Source of the DNA: Pacificimonas sp963710205
GTDB taxonomy: Bacteria > Pseudomonadota > Alphaproteobacteria > Sphingomonadales > Sphingomonadaceae
DNA length: 64,000 nt
Assembly (NCBI GenBank): GCA_963710205.1
Contig: CAVPZG010000004.1
Location: forward strand, 62,001-126,000
Reading direction: 5' to 3'
This document shows positions 53,026 to 62,141 of this stretch, one piece after another; the stretch's first letter is position 1, and each line of letters opens with the position of its first letter. Both the position numbers and the translations under genes were made by a program. The notes below the pieces were generated by a model that searched no databases, was not told where the DNA came from, and worked only from the letters and a program-made list of their open reading frames with translations.

Positions 53026-53618
53026 TTCCCATCGCCGAGATCAGGCGGCGTTTGTCGGGATATCGGCCGGGGACGCTGGCGGGCGGTCTGACCGTGGACG
53101 ATTACGGGACCAGCCGGGACGACCTGAAGCCTGCCGCCGTTCTGATTCCGATCATCGCCCACGCGGACAATCCCGCCATGCTGATGACGGTTCGCAATGC
53201 GCGGATGAAACGGCACGCGGGGCAGGTGGCGTTCCCCGGCGGGCGCGCCGATCCGGGTGAGACGGCGGTTCAGACGGCACTGCGCGAGGCCGAGGAGGAG
53301 GTCGCGCTGTCGCCGTCCGACGTGGATGTCATCGGCTGCATCGACGATTATGCCACGGGCACGGGCTATCTGATCACGCCGGTGATCGGCATCGTTCCGC
53401 CCGGCCTGACGCTGGTTCCGCATGAAGCCGAAGTCAGCGAAACCTTCGAACTGCCGCTGACGCGCGCCCTTAGCGATGCGCATCATATCGAGGATGAGGC
53501 GGAATGGCGCGGGCGGTTGCGGCGCTATTACCGCGTCGACTGGCAGCCGCAGAATGTCTGGGGCGCCACGGCGGGAATCATCGTCAACCTGTCGCGCATT
53601 CTGGAGGCGCGCAAATGA
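53022..53618 (+). CDS. CoA pyrophosphatase-type Nudix hydrolase
   Basis: A 198-residue Nudix enzyme likely to cleave coenzyme A or its derivatives to 4'-phosphopantetheine. The Nudix box is GGRADPGETAVQTALREAEE followed by EVAL, with the REAEEE metal ligands intact but Ala in place of the usual last Gly. Upstream MLMTVRNARMKRHAGQVAFP matches the CoA subfamily's extra motif (RHAGQVAFPGG). ATGA overlaps occur on both sides, so it is tightly coupled to DUF1285 and cca. Confidence 0.9.
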   Translation: MIPIAEIRRRLSGYRPGTLAGGLTVDDYGTSRDDLKPAAVLIPIIAHADNPAMLMTVRNARMKRHAGQVAFPGGRADPGETAVQTALREAEEEVALSPSDVDVIGCIDDYATGTGYLITPVIGIVPPGLTLVPHEAEVSETFELPLTRALSDAHHIEDEAEWRGRLRRYYRVDWQPQNVWGATAGIIVNLSRILEARK

Positions 53619-54799
53619 AGCTGCCGCCGCAGGACTGGATCCGGAGCGCAGGCGGTGAGGCCCTGATGACCGCGCTCGATACCGCCAGCGGGGCGACGCG
53701 GCTGGTCGGCGGCGCTGTACGCGATGCGCTGCTCGGCCTGCCGGTCAGCGATGTCGATCTGGCCACCGAACTGTCGCCGCGGGATGTCATCGCGCGGCTG
53801 GAGGCGGCGGGGCTGAAGGCTGTGCCGACCGGCCTCAAACATGGGACGGTCACGGCGGTCTCCCACGGCCTCGTTGCGGAGGTCACGACCCTTCGCCGTG
53901 ATGTCGCCACCGACGGGCGCCATGCCGAGGTCGCCTTTACGGACGACTGGCGGGAAGACGCCGCCCGGCGGGATTTTACCATCAACGCGCTGAATGCGGT
54001 GCTGCCGGGCGGCGATGTGAACGACTATTTCGGCGGGCTTGCCGACCTCGACGCGCGCCGGGTCCGCTTTATCGGCGATCCCCTGACGCGGATTGCCGAG
54101 GATCATTTGCGGATCTTGCGCTTCTTCCGCTTTCATGCGCGGTTCGCCGAAGGTGCGCCCGATCCGGACGGCCTTGCCGCCTGCGCGTCGCGCGCGAAGG
54201 ATCTGATGGCACTGTCGCGCGAACGCATCGCCGGCGAACTCCTGAAGATGCTCGCTTTGCCCGATCCCGTCCCGACATTCGCCGTCATGGTGTCGCATGG
54301 CATCTGGCGGCCCGTGCTCCCCGAAATCACGGAACAGTCCGTAGAAAGGCTTGGGCTGCTGATTGAGCGCGAGGCGCGCTTCGGTCAGCCTGGCAACGCC
54401 TTGCGGCGTCTGGCGGCCCTGCTGCCCGCCGACGGGGATGTGGCCCTGCGGATTGCGCGCCAGCTCAGATTGTCAAAGGCGCAGGCCGCGCATCTGGCCG
54501 CGTCGGCACCTGCGCTGACCGCCCGGCCGGACGACATTCGCGCTCTTGCCTATCGCGAAGGAACAGAGGTTGCGCGCGACCGCCTGCTGCTGTCCGCGCT
54601 GGACGATATCCAGCTTTCGCTAGCGATTCTGGATCGCTGGACAAGGCCGCCGCTGCCCATATCGGGAAGGCATCTTATCGCGAGAGGGCTGGAGCCCGGC
54701 CCAGGCGTCAGCGCCGCCCTGCAGCGGTTCGAGTCCCTTTGGGTGGCGGCGGGATTTCCCGCAGATATCGATGCGCTGATCGACCAGGCGCTCGCCTAG
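53615..54799 (+). CDS. cca: CCA tRNA nucleotidyltransferase / poly(A) polymerase family
   Basis: A 394-residue class II nucleotidyltransferase. It has RLVGGAVRDALLGLPVSDVD followed by LATE (the catalytic DxD in DVDLA), the AVPTGLKHGTVTAV loop, TTLRRDV, RRDFTINALNAVLPG and DHLRILRFFRFHARF. These are the class II CCA-adding motifs. It completes or repairs the 3' CCA of tRNAs. The ATG at 53615 overlaps the Nudix stop. It converges with the GGDEF-EAL gene with a four-base overlap. Confidence 0.94.
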   Translation: MKLPPQDWIRSAGGEALMTALDTASGATRLVGGAVRDALLGLPVSDVDLATELSPRDVIARLEAAGLKAVPTGLKHGTVTAVSHGLVAEVTTLRRDVATDGRHAEVAFTDDWREDAARRDFTINALNAVLPGGDVNDYFGGLADLDARRVRFIGDPLTRIAEDHLRILRFFRFHARFAEGAPDPDGLAACASRAKDLMALSRERIAGELLKMLALPDPVPTFAVMVSHGIWRPVLPEITEQSVERLGLLIEREARFGQPGNALRRLAALLPADGDVALRIARQLRLSKAQAAHLAASAPALTARPDDIRALAYREGTEVARDRLLLSALDDIQLSLAILDRWTRPPLPISGRHLIARGLEPGPGVSAALQRFESLWVAAGFPADIDALIDQALA

Positions 54800-56517
54800 C
54801 TTGACAGCCGCGCGATCAGGTCGTCTTCGGCAAGTGGCCGATCGAAATAATAGCCCTGACCAACATCGCATCCGGCCAGCGCCAGTGCGCGCATCTGGCC
54901 TTCGGTCTCGATCCCCTCGGCGACCGTGGTCATGCCGAGCGCGCTCGACAGCGACAGGATGGCGCGGACAATATTCTGGCTGTCTTCCGATTCCAGCATG
55001 CCGTCGACGAAGCTCCGGTCGATCTTCAGGATGTCGATGGGCAGGGTCTGCAAATAGCTGAGCGAGGAATAGCCCGTACCGAAATCGTCCATCGCGATCA
55101 TGCAGCCGAGCGCCTTCAGCTTGTTGAAGACATAGCGCGCGCGTTCGGGATTGGTGACGACGGCGCTTTCCGTCAGTTCGATTTTGAGCGCGTCCCCAGA
55201 CAGGCCCGAGGCGCGCAGGGCGGCGGATACAGCCTCGACGATGTCGTCGCGCAGCAACTGTATGCCGGAAACGTTGACGGCCAGATGCATTGTCCGCGCT
55301 GCCGGAAACTCGCGCCGCCAGGCCGCGAGCTTCGCGCAGGCGGTGTTGAGCGCCCAGCGGCCCAGCGGGACGATCAGTCCGCTTTCCTCGGCCACCGGGA
55401 TGAAGTCCATCGGCGACACGAACCCGCGCGTTTCGCAGGTCCAGCGGGACAGGGCCTCGACACCGCAGATGCCGCCGCTCTGAAGGTCGATGAGGGGCTG
55501 GAAGACAAGCGTCAGGTCGTCATTCTCGATGGCACGGCGAAGGTCCGCCTCCATGCGGAAGCGTTCGCGCGCCTTCGTGTGGTCCTGCGCCTTGTAAAGC
55601 TCGACGCCGCTGGCGCCGAGGCCCTTGGCCTGGTGCAGCGCGAAATCGGCGTCGCGCATCAGATCCTCTACATGCCTGTCGCTGGATAATGTCGTGGCGA
55701 TGCCCATGGTCGCGCTCGCATAAACCTCGCCGCCGGACAGCTGAAAGGGTTCGGCAAGGCGGCGGTGCAGGCGCGCCACGATCTCGCTCGTTTCCGCCTC
55801 CTCGGTGATTTCGTCCATCAGGATGGCGAATTCGTCGCCGCCGATGCGGGCAAGCCGGTCGCTGCCGCGAATACACGTGCCAAGGCGGCGGGCCAGGGCG
55901 ATCAGGAATTCGTCGCCGACGACATGACCCAGGCTGTCATTGATTCGCTTGAAACGGTCGATATTGATCAGGAGGACGGCGACATTCGCGCTGTCGCCGC
56001 TGCCGATGGCTTCCTCAACCAGTTCGGTAAACTGCAGGCGATTTGGCAGCCCGGTCAGGTCGTCGCTCATCATCGTCATTCTCAGATGACGTTCCGCCTT
56101 TATTTCCGCCGAACGGTCACGAACGCTGACGATCAGCTGGCCGCCGATGCTGACCAGGCTGGCGGACAGGTTGCGGGTCGCGCCGTCATGATCGGCAGCC
56201 CAGGACAGTTCACCGGTGGGGATCATCTCGCCGTTCAGGCAGCTGGCGATGTAGTGCTGCAGGATGCGGCAATCCGCCAGCAGCGGCATTTTGGCGGCGC
56301 TAAGGCCGGTCAGCCCGTGCCGGCTTTCGCCCGCCCATCTGGTGAATGTATCGTTCGCTTCGACGCAGACGGGATTGTCTTTTGGATCCATGCGGAACAG
56401 CAGCAGGCCGATGGGCAGGCTGTCGATCACTTCCGCCGCCGCCAGCGTGGCCAGCGGCGGTTCGGCCTTTGTCTGGAGCGGCTGGATATGCGCCGCGACG
56501 GATTTGGTGCCAAGCAT
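54796..56517 (-). CDS. PAS-GGDEF-EAL protein (c-di-GMP turnover)
   Basis: A 573-residue cytosolic protein with no membrane span. A PAS-like sensor is at about residues 30-140 (GLLLFRMDPKDNPVCVEAND). The GGDEF domain has DDLTGLPNRLQFTELVEEAI and ARIGGDEFAILM (intact). The EAL domain has GVEALSRW, LAVNVSGIQLL, ELTESAVVT, MDDFGTGYSSLSYLQT and IDRSFVDGM (intact). Both activities are possible; dual proteins usually favour one. It follows parC by 35 bases on the same strand. Confidence 0.9.
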   Translation of the reverse strand: MLGTKSVAAHIQPLQTKAEPPLATLAAAEVIDSLPIGLLLFRMDPKDNPVCVEANDTFTRWAGESRHGLTGLSAAKMPLLADCRILQHYIASCLNGEMIPTGELSWAADHDGATRNLSASLVSIGGQLIVSVRDRSAEIKAERHLRMTMMSDDLTGLPNRLQFTELVEEAIGSGDSANVAVLLINIDRFKRINDSLGHVVGDEFLIALARRLGTCIRGSDRLARIGGDEFAILMDEITEEAETSEIVARLHRRLAEPFQLSGGEVYASATMGIATTLSSDRHVEDLMRDADFALHQAKGLGASGVELYKAQDHTKARERFRMEADLRRAIENDDLTLVFQPLIDLQSGGICGVEALSRWTCETRGFVSPMDFIPVAEESGLIVPLGRWALNTACAKLAAWRREFPAARTMHLAVNVSGIQLLRDDIVEAVSAALRASGLSGDALKIELTESAVVTNPERARYVFNKLKALGCMIAMDDFGTGYSSLSYLQTLPIDILKIDRSFVDGMLESEDSQNIVRAILSLSSALGMTTVAEGIETEGQMRALALAGCDVGQGYYFDRPLAEDDLIARLSS

Positions 56518-56552
56518 TCCGCCCGCATGGCAGGTCTATGCTTAAAATGACG

Positions 56553-58826
56553 TTACCCGTCGAAGCGGTTTGATTTCGGGAAGCCCATTGGCGGCAGACG
56601 GCCCGCCTGCGCACGTCCCGCCAGCCACGGCGTCAGATCCTCTTCCGAGCGGGTGCGCCCGCTGTCGCCGCCCATCGGCCACGACAGGCCCTCGGCAAGA
56701 ACGATCGTCGTGATATCCGACATGCCGTCCTGCTTGTATTTCTGCAGGATCACGCCCTGCCCGCGCGCCAGCTGCGGCATGGTGTCCAGCGGAAAGACCA
56801 GCAGTTTCCGGTTCCTGCCGATGATGGCGACATGGTCGTGCTCGGCGGGCACGGCGCGCACCGCGCGCAGTTTCGCACCGGGTTTGAAGCTCATGACGTT
56901 GCGCCCCTTGCGCGTTTCCGCGATCAGGTCGCCACTGTCGATCAGGAAGCCGCGCCCGTCGCTCGCGGCCAGCAGATAGCGCGGCGCGGCCGAAGCGACG
57001 AACATGCTGACGATGCCCGCCTCCGTATCGATGTCGATCATGGCGCGCACCGGCTCGCCAAAGCCGCGCCCACCCGGCAGCTTGTCTGCGCCCAGCGTGA
57101 AGAAGCGGCCATTGTCCGCAGCGACGATGATCTTGTCGGTGGTCTGCGCGTGAAAGCCCTGCGAAAACGCATCGCCTTCCTTGAATTTCTGATCGGCAAG
57201 CGTGTCCAGATCGGCATGGCCCTTCATGGCCCGTACCCAGCCGCGTTTCGAAACGATCACGGTGACGGGCTCGCGCTCGATCATCGCCTCCAGCGGGATA
57301 TCCTGCGCTGGCCCCGCCGCCTCGACCAGCGTGCGGCGCTCGTCGCCAAATTCCTTCTTCAGCTGGGTCAGGTCGTCCTTCAGGCGGCGGCGCTGCAATG
57401 CGTCGGAACCGAGCAGCTCCTCCAACTCTCCCCGCTCTTTCCTGAGGTCGCTATCCTCGGTGCGGAGTTCCATTTCCTCCAGCTTGCGCAGCGAACGCAG
57501 CCGCATGTTCAGGATGGCTTCGGCCTGCCGGTCGGTCAGGCTGAATTCGTTCATCATCACGCCTTTCGGCTCATCCTCGGTGCGGATGATCTCGATGATC
57601 CGGTCCAGATTCAGATAGGCGATCAGATAGCCAGCGACCAGTTCCAGCCGGTCCTCGATCTTGCCAAGCCGGAATCTGGTGCGCCGCTGCAGCATGTCGA
57701 ACTGATGCGCGACCCAGGCGCTCATCACTTCCGACAGGCTCATGACGCGGGGAATCCGGTCTGCGCCCAGCACGTTCATGTTCAGGCTGAACCGCGATTC
57801 GAGGTCGGTCATCTTGAACAGGCTGTCCTGAAGAACGGCTTTCGAGACGTTCTTCGAGCGCGGCATGATGACGATGCGCGTGTCCTCGGCGCTCTCGTCC
57901 GCGACGTCGTCCAGAATCGGCAGCTTCTTCTCGTTGATCAAGGCGGCGCACTGCTCGATGATTTTCGACCGCTGCACGCCATAAGGAATTTCGGTGATGA
58001 CCAGCTGCCATTTGCCGCCGCCCAGATCCTCATAGGGGATTTCGCGCGTGTCGTCCTTCTCGATCCTGTCACCGGCATAGCGCGCCCGCACGCGGAACGA
58101 GCCGCGTCCGGTTTCATAGGCCTTCAGGATGGTCTCCTCATCCTCGGCCAGAACGCCCGCTGTCGGGAAATCCGGTCCCTTGATCTTTGACAGCAGCCGC
58201 GCCGTCGTCGCGCCCGGATTGTCGATGATGATGCGCGCGGCATCGACAATTTCCGCCACATTATGCGGCGGGATGCTGGTCGCCATGCCGACCGCGATGC
58301 CCGACGCGCCATTCGCCAGCAGGTTGGGGAACAGGCCCGGCAGAACCTCCGGCTCCTCGTCCTCGCCATTATAGGTTTCGCGAAATTCGACCGTGCCTTC
58401 ATTGAGCCCGGTCATCAGCGCGGTTGCCGCCGCCGTCAGCCGCGCTTCGGTATAGCGCATGGCCGCCGCGCCATCGCCGTCCACATTGCCGAAATTGCCC
58501 TGTCCGTCGACCAGCGGGTATCTGAGGGCAAAGGTCTGCGCGAGGCGGACCATCGCGTCATAGACGGACTGGTCGCCATGCGGGTGATATTTGCCGATGA
58601 CATCACCGACGACGCGCGCGCATTTCTTGAAACCGCTGCCGGGGTCCAGCTTCAAAAGGCGCATGGCCCAGAGCAGGCGGCGGTGGACGGGCTTCAGGCC
58701 GTCACGGACATCGGGCAGGGACCGGGCCGTGATCGTCGAGAGCGCATAGACCAGGTAGCGGTCGCTGAGTTCCGATGAAAAGGGGCGGTCGATGATGGAC
58801 TGGTCTTCGCGCATATCGTCTTTCAT
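56553..58826 (-). CDS. parC: DNA topoisomerase IV subunit A
   Basis: A 757-residue DNA-cleaving subunit that decatenates replicated chromosomes with ParE. It has LVYALSTITARSLPDVRDGL, KPVHRRLLWAM, KYHPHGDQSVYDAMVRLAQ, LVDGQGNFGNVDGDGAAAMR and the catalytic Tyr in AAMRYTEARL (Tyr125). EIPYGVQRSKII and the C-terminal beta-pinwheel blades (ERRTLVEA, FSQGFHAQTTDKIIV, MFVASAAPRYLLAASDGRGF) follow. The length and the C-terminal blades fit ParC rather than GyrA. At the quinolone-determining position (Ser80 of E. coli ParC) it has Gln86. Confidence 0.95.
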   Translation of the reverse strand: MKDDMREDQSIIDRPFSSELSDRYLVYALSTITARSLPDVRDGLKPVHRRLLWAMRLLKLDPGSGFKKCARVVGDVIGKYHPHGDQSVYDAMVRLAQTFALRYPLVDGQGNFGNVDGDGAAAMRYTEARLTAAATALMTGLNEGTVEFRETYNGEDEEPEVLPGLFPNLLANGASGIAVGMATSIPPHNVAEIVDAARIIIDNPGATTARLLSKIKGPDFPTAGVLAEDEETILKAYETGRGSFRVRARYAGDRIEKDDTREIPYEDLGGGKWQLVITEIPYGVQRSKIIEQCAALINEKKLPILDDVADESAEDTRIVIMPRSKNVSKAVLQDSLFKMTDLESRFSLNMNVLGADRIPRVMSLSEVMSAWVAHQFDMLQRRTRFRLGKIEDRLELVAGYLIAYLNLDRIIEIIRTEDEPKGVMMNEFSLTDRQAEAILNMRLRSLRKLEEMELRTEDSDLRKERGELEELLGSDALQRRRLKDDLTQLKKEFGDERRTLVEAAGPAQDIPLEAMIEREPVTVIVSKRGWVRAMKGHADLDTLADQKFKEGDAFSQGFHAQTTDKIIVAADNGRFFTLGADKLPGGRGFGEPVRAMIDIDTEAGIVSMFVASAAPRYLLAASDGRGFLIDSGDLIAETRKGRNVMSFKPGAKLRAVRAVPAEHDHVAIIGRNRKLLVFPLDTMPQLARGQGVILQKYKQDGMSDITTIVLAEGLSWPMGGDSGRTRSEEDLTPWLAGRAQAGRLPPMGFPKSNRFDG

Positions 58827-58864
58827 TCACACTGTGCGGGACGGCAGAGTGACCGGGAAGCCCC

Positions 58865-59599
58865 CTAGAACCGCTTTCCGAGCCGCGCGTCAACGCGGTC
58901 CCGCGCGCCGATGGTCTTTTCCGCACGGTATGACGGCAGCAGATCGCGCAGGATGAAATGCCGGGTCAGGCGCAGGGCGTCGATAACGTCCGCGCCCGTC
59001 GCCGCCGCCTCGCCGTCCCTGAAAAAGGCCGGCAGGGCAAACAGTTTTTCCTTGTATGCCGCGCCGGCATGGGCGCTGACGGCACGTCCCGACTTCGGCG
59101 AAACATAAACAAGATCATCCCGTTCGCCCGTCGCCGCGCAGCTTTCCAGGTCGAGCCGGAAACCCAGTTCGGTCAGCAGCAGCAATTCGGTCCGCGCCAG
59201 ATTTCGGCCCAGCTGCAATGTGGATGCCTCGCTGTCCAGCAGCGCGAACATGGCCGTCACGGCGTCGTAGATCAGCGGAAAGGCTTCGCCCTCCGGCAGC
59301 GTGTCAGCGATCAGATTGCTCAGCCATTCGGCCATCGCCAGCCGCAGCGGGTCGAGCGTCAGGCCCGCGCGGCTCACCTCCATCTCCAGTCGCGCCCGCC
59401 CCAGCTGTCCCTCGCTGCGCGCATCGATTCGCGCGGACACGAGATTTCCGGGCGTCATCAGCGGCCGCGACGCGCGCGACCTGCCGCCGTTCACATAGGC
59501 GGCGACCAGTCCGTTCGTTTGCGTCAGCAGCCGGACGACAACGCCATTTTCGCCGTGCGCGCGGGCGGTGCAGACAAGGGCGGGCGTGTCGAGGTGCAT
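58865..59599 (-). CDS. recO: DNA repair protein RecO
   Basis: A 244-residue protein that loads RecA with RecR. It has the OB-fold N-terminus LVCTARAHGENGVVVRLLTQ, GLVAAYVNGGRSRASRP, and a helical domain with LARTELLLLTELGFRLDLES and CAATGERDDLVYVSPKSGRA (the remnant zinc-loop region keeps only one of the usual four Cys). It starts at ATG 59599 and is 38 bases upstream of parC on the same strand. Confidence 0.92.
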   Translation of the reverse strand: MHLDTPALVCTARAHGENGVVVRLLTQTNGLVAAYVNGGRSRASRPLMTPGNLVSARIDARSEGQLGRARLEMEVSRAGLTLDPLRLAMAEWLSNLIADTLPEGEAFPLIYDAVTAMFALLDSEASTLQLGRNLARTELLLLTELGFRLDLESCAATGERDDLVYVSPKSGRAVSAHAGAAYKEKLFALPAFFRDGEAAATGADVIDALRLTRHFILRDLLPSYRAEKTIGARDRVDARLGKRF

Positions 59600-59740
59600 A
59601 TTCCCCTGTTAGCGCGGACACGGACAGTTCCGCAGCGCGTTTTTCGCCAGCGCCAGGAACGGAATGACGACACGCATGGCCGCTTCCGTCTTGCGGGGAA
59701 GGACATGGCAACCGACATAGGCGGCGAAGGAGACATGTGC

Positions 59741-60271
59741 ATGACAAAAGAAACGGCGATCCTGGCAGGCGGCTGCTTCTGGTGCCTCGAGGCGATCTAT
59801 GACGATCTGATCGGGGTGGAAAAGGTCGAATCGGGCTATATCGGCGGCCATGTCGAACATCCGACCTACCGCGAGGTTTGCGGCAAGGGCACGGGCCATG
59901 CCGAGGCGGTGAAGATCGAATATGACGCCGACAAGGTGACCTATGCCGAGCTGCTCGACATCTTCTTCCACATTCACGATCCGACGACAAAGGACCGGCA
60001 GGGCAATGATGTCGGGCCGCAATATCGCAGCGCGATCTTCCCGCTGAATGACGAACAGCGCGCAGAGGCGGAGAAAGCGGTGAACAATGCCGCCGCGATC
60101 TGGGACGATCCCATCGTCACCACGATCGAAACCGGCAAATGGTGGCCGGGCGAGACGGAGCATCAGGACTATTATGCCCGCACCGGCGACACGACACCCT
60201 ATTGCAACTTCGTCGTCGGCCCGAAGGTGAAGAAATTCCGCGAACAATATGCCGACAGGCTGAAAGCGTAA
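59741..60271 (+). CDS. msrA: peptide-methionine (S)-S-oxide reductase
   Basis: A 176-residue enzyme repairing the S form of methionine sulfoxide. The catalytic Cys is in LAGGCFWCLEAIYDDLIGV (GCFWC). Further motifs are SGYIGGHVEHPTYREVCGKG, TGHAEAVKIEYD, FFHIHDPTTKDRQGNDVGPQ and AEHQDY-like ETEHQDYYART. The ATG at 59741 is 9 bases after GGAG; an ATG at 59735 is also possible. msrB is present 3.5 kb away on the opposite strand. Confidence 0.95.
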   Translation: MTKETAILAGGCFWCLEAIYDDLIGVEKVESGYIGGHVEHPTYREVCGKGTGHAEAVKIEYDADKVTYAELLDIFFHIHDPTTKDRQGNDVGPQYRSAIFPLNDEQRAEAEKAVNNAAAIWDDPIVTTIETGKWWPGETEHQDYYARTGDTTPYCNFVVGPKVKKFREQYADRLKA

Positions 60272-60280
60272 GCGGGGAGG

Positions 60281-62062
60281 CTACATCGCCGCATCCGCTA
60301 TGGCGAACAGCGTGTCCTGCCCGTGCTGCACCGGGCCCAGCAGCGCCGTTCCCTGCGGCACGATCTGTTCCGCGTAAAAGCGTGCCGTGGTGATCTTCGC
60401 CTTGAGAAACGCCGTATCGCCCTTGCCCAGCGCAATGCGCGACTGCGCCTCCCGCGCCTGGCAGGCCAGCAGCCAGCCGCAGACGGCGATGCCGAACATG
60501 CGGATATAGGGCTGCGCGCCCGCGCCCGCATCGTTCGGATCGCGGCCCTTTTCCGTCAGCCAGTTGGCGCCCGTCGCCACGGCATCGGCGATGGCGGTAA
60601 GGGGTGCCTTCATGGCGGCAAGGTCGCCGGTCGCGGGCAGGCCCTCGATGTCCTTGCGCATTTCCGCCACCAGTTCGCGCCAGTGCCGCCCGCCGTCCAT
60701 GTTCAGCTTGCGGCCGACCAGGTCGAGCGCCTGGATGCCATTGGTGCCCTCGTAGATGGGGGCGATCCGCGCGTCACGGTAATGCTGCGCCGCGCCGGTC
60801 TCCTCGACAAAACCCATTCCGCCATGCACCTGCACGCCGATCGACGCCATTTCGACGCCCATATCCGTTGCATAGGCCTTGGTGATCGGGGTCAGCAGGT
60901 CGGCGCGGCCCTTGGCGGCGGCGCGTTTTGCCTCGTCGGTTTCGCCATGCGCGCGATCAACGGCTGCGGCATTGGCATAGGTGAGCGCACGAATGCCCTC
61001 GGTGACGGATTTCATCACCATCAGGTTGCGGCGCACATCGGCATGTTCGATGATCGCGACCGGTGACCCGTCGCCGCCGGCCTTCGCCGACTGCACGCGC
61101 TCCCTGGCGTAGGTCAGCGCCCCCTGATAGGCGCGTTCGCAGATCGCCGGTCCCTGCAGGCCGACATTGATACGGGCATGATTCATCATGGTGAACATGG
61201 CGCGCATTCCCGCCATCTCCTCGCCCACCATGAAGCCCACGCAATTGTCATTGTCGCCGAAACTCATGGAGCAGGTCGGTGAGGCGTGGATGCCCAGCTT
61301 GTGTTCCAGCCCGGTGCAGCGCAGGTCGTTGCGGACCGTGAAGTTGCCGTCCTTGTCCGGCAGCATCTTCGGTACGAGGAACAGGCTGATGCCCTTCGTC
61401 CCGGGGGGGGCGTCGGGCGTCCGCGCAAGGACGAGGTGAATGATGTTGTCGGCAACGTCATGTTCGCCCCAGGTGATGTAGATTTTCTGGCCCTTGATGC
61501 GCCAGGTTCCGTCCGCCGACTGCGTGGCCGTCGAACGCAGCGCGCCGACGTCCGATCCCGCCTGCGGTTCGGTCAGGTTCATCGTGCCGGTCCATTCGCC
61601 GGACACCAGCTTCGTCAAATAGGTCTGCTGCAGTTCGGGGGAGGCGTGCGCCGACAGTGCCTCGATCGCGCCCAGCGTCAGCATCGGGCACAGCGAGAAG
61701 GCCATATTGGCGCTGGTCAACTGTTCCTGGCAGGCCGTCGCCAGGGCGAAGGGCAGGCCCTGGCCGCCGAATTCCGGGTCCGCGCCCAGCGATCCCCAGC
61801 CCGCCTCGACATAGGCCTTGTAGGCGTCGCGGTAACCACCGGGCAGCGTGACGACGCCGTTCTCCAGCCTTGCGCCTTCGGTATCGCCGATGCGGTTCAA
61901 CGGCGCGAAGACCTCGGCAGCGAATTTGCCGGATTCGGAAAGAATGGCATCGACCAGATCGTCGTCCATCGCCTCGAACTTGGGCAATGCGGCAAGGGCG
62001 GACAGGTTGGCGGCGGTTTCCAGCGCAAAACGCTGCTCGGTCAGGGGGGCGGTATAGGTCAT
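60281..62062 (-). CDS. acyl-CoA dehydrogenase, long form (DmdC / FadE-like)
   Basis: A 593-residue ACAD: GWGSLGADPEFGGQGLPFAL, TMNLTEPQAGSDVGALRSTA, IKGQKIYITWGEHDVADNII, HKLGIHASPTCSMSFGDNDN, the catalytic Glu in APIYEGTNGIQALDLVGRKL, and an extra C-terminal domain (residues about 460-593). This layout is shared with methylmercaptopropionyl-CoA dehydrogenase (DmdC) and uncharacterised fatty acyl-CoA dehydrogenases; the substrate is not determined by sequence. It converges with msrA, nine bases away. Confidence 0.93.
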   Translation of the reverse strand: MTYTAPLTEQRFALETAANLSALAALPKFEAMDDDLVDAILSESGKFAAEVFAPLNRIGDTEGARLENGVVTLPGGYRDAYKAYVEAGWGSLGADPEFGGQGLPFALATACQEQLTSANMAFSLCPMLTLGAIEALSAHASPELQQTYLTKLVSGEWTGTMNLTEPQAGSDVGALRSTATQSADGTWRIKGQKIYITWGEHDVADNIIHLVLARTPDAPPGTKGISLFLVPKMLPDKDGNFTVRNDLRCTGLEHKLGIHASPTCSMSFGDNDNCVGFMVGEEMAGMRAMFTMMNHARINVGLQGPAICERAYQGALTYARERVQSAKAGGDGSPVAIIEHADVRRNLMVMKSVTEGIRALTYANAAAVDRAHGETDEAKRAAAKGRADLLTPITKAYATDMGVEMASIGVQVHGGMGFVEETGAAQHYRDARIAPIYEGTNGIQALDLVGRKLNMDGGRHWRELVAEMRKDIEGLPATGDLAAMKAPLTAIADAVATGANWLTEKGRDPNDAGAGAQPYIRMFGIAVCGWLLACQAREAQSRIALGKGDTAFLKAKITTARFYAEQIVPQGTALLGPVQHGQDTLFAIADAAM

Positions 62063-62115
62063 GGGGCCGTGTTAGCGCGGCGCGCGCAGAAGGTCACGAG
62101 GCACATTGCCCACCC

Positions 62116-62130
62116 GCCCCGCTGCGGGGC
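62116..62130 (-). terminator. possible stem-loop after the flavoprotein gene
   Basis: GCCCCGC-T-GCGGGGC is a GC-only palindrome 12 bases beyond the stop at 62142. There is no T run. It may act as a Rho-dependent or weak terminator. Confidence 0.3.
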
Positions 62131-62141
62131 AGGGTCCGGAT

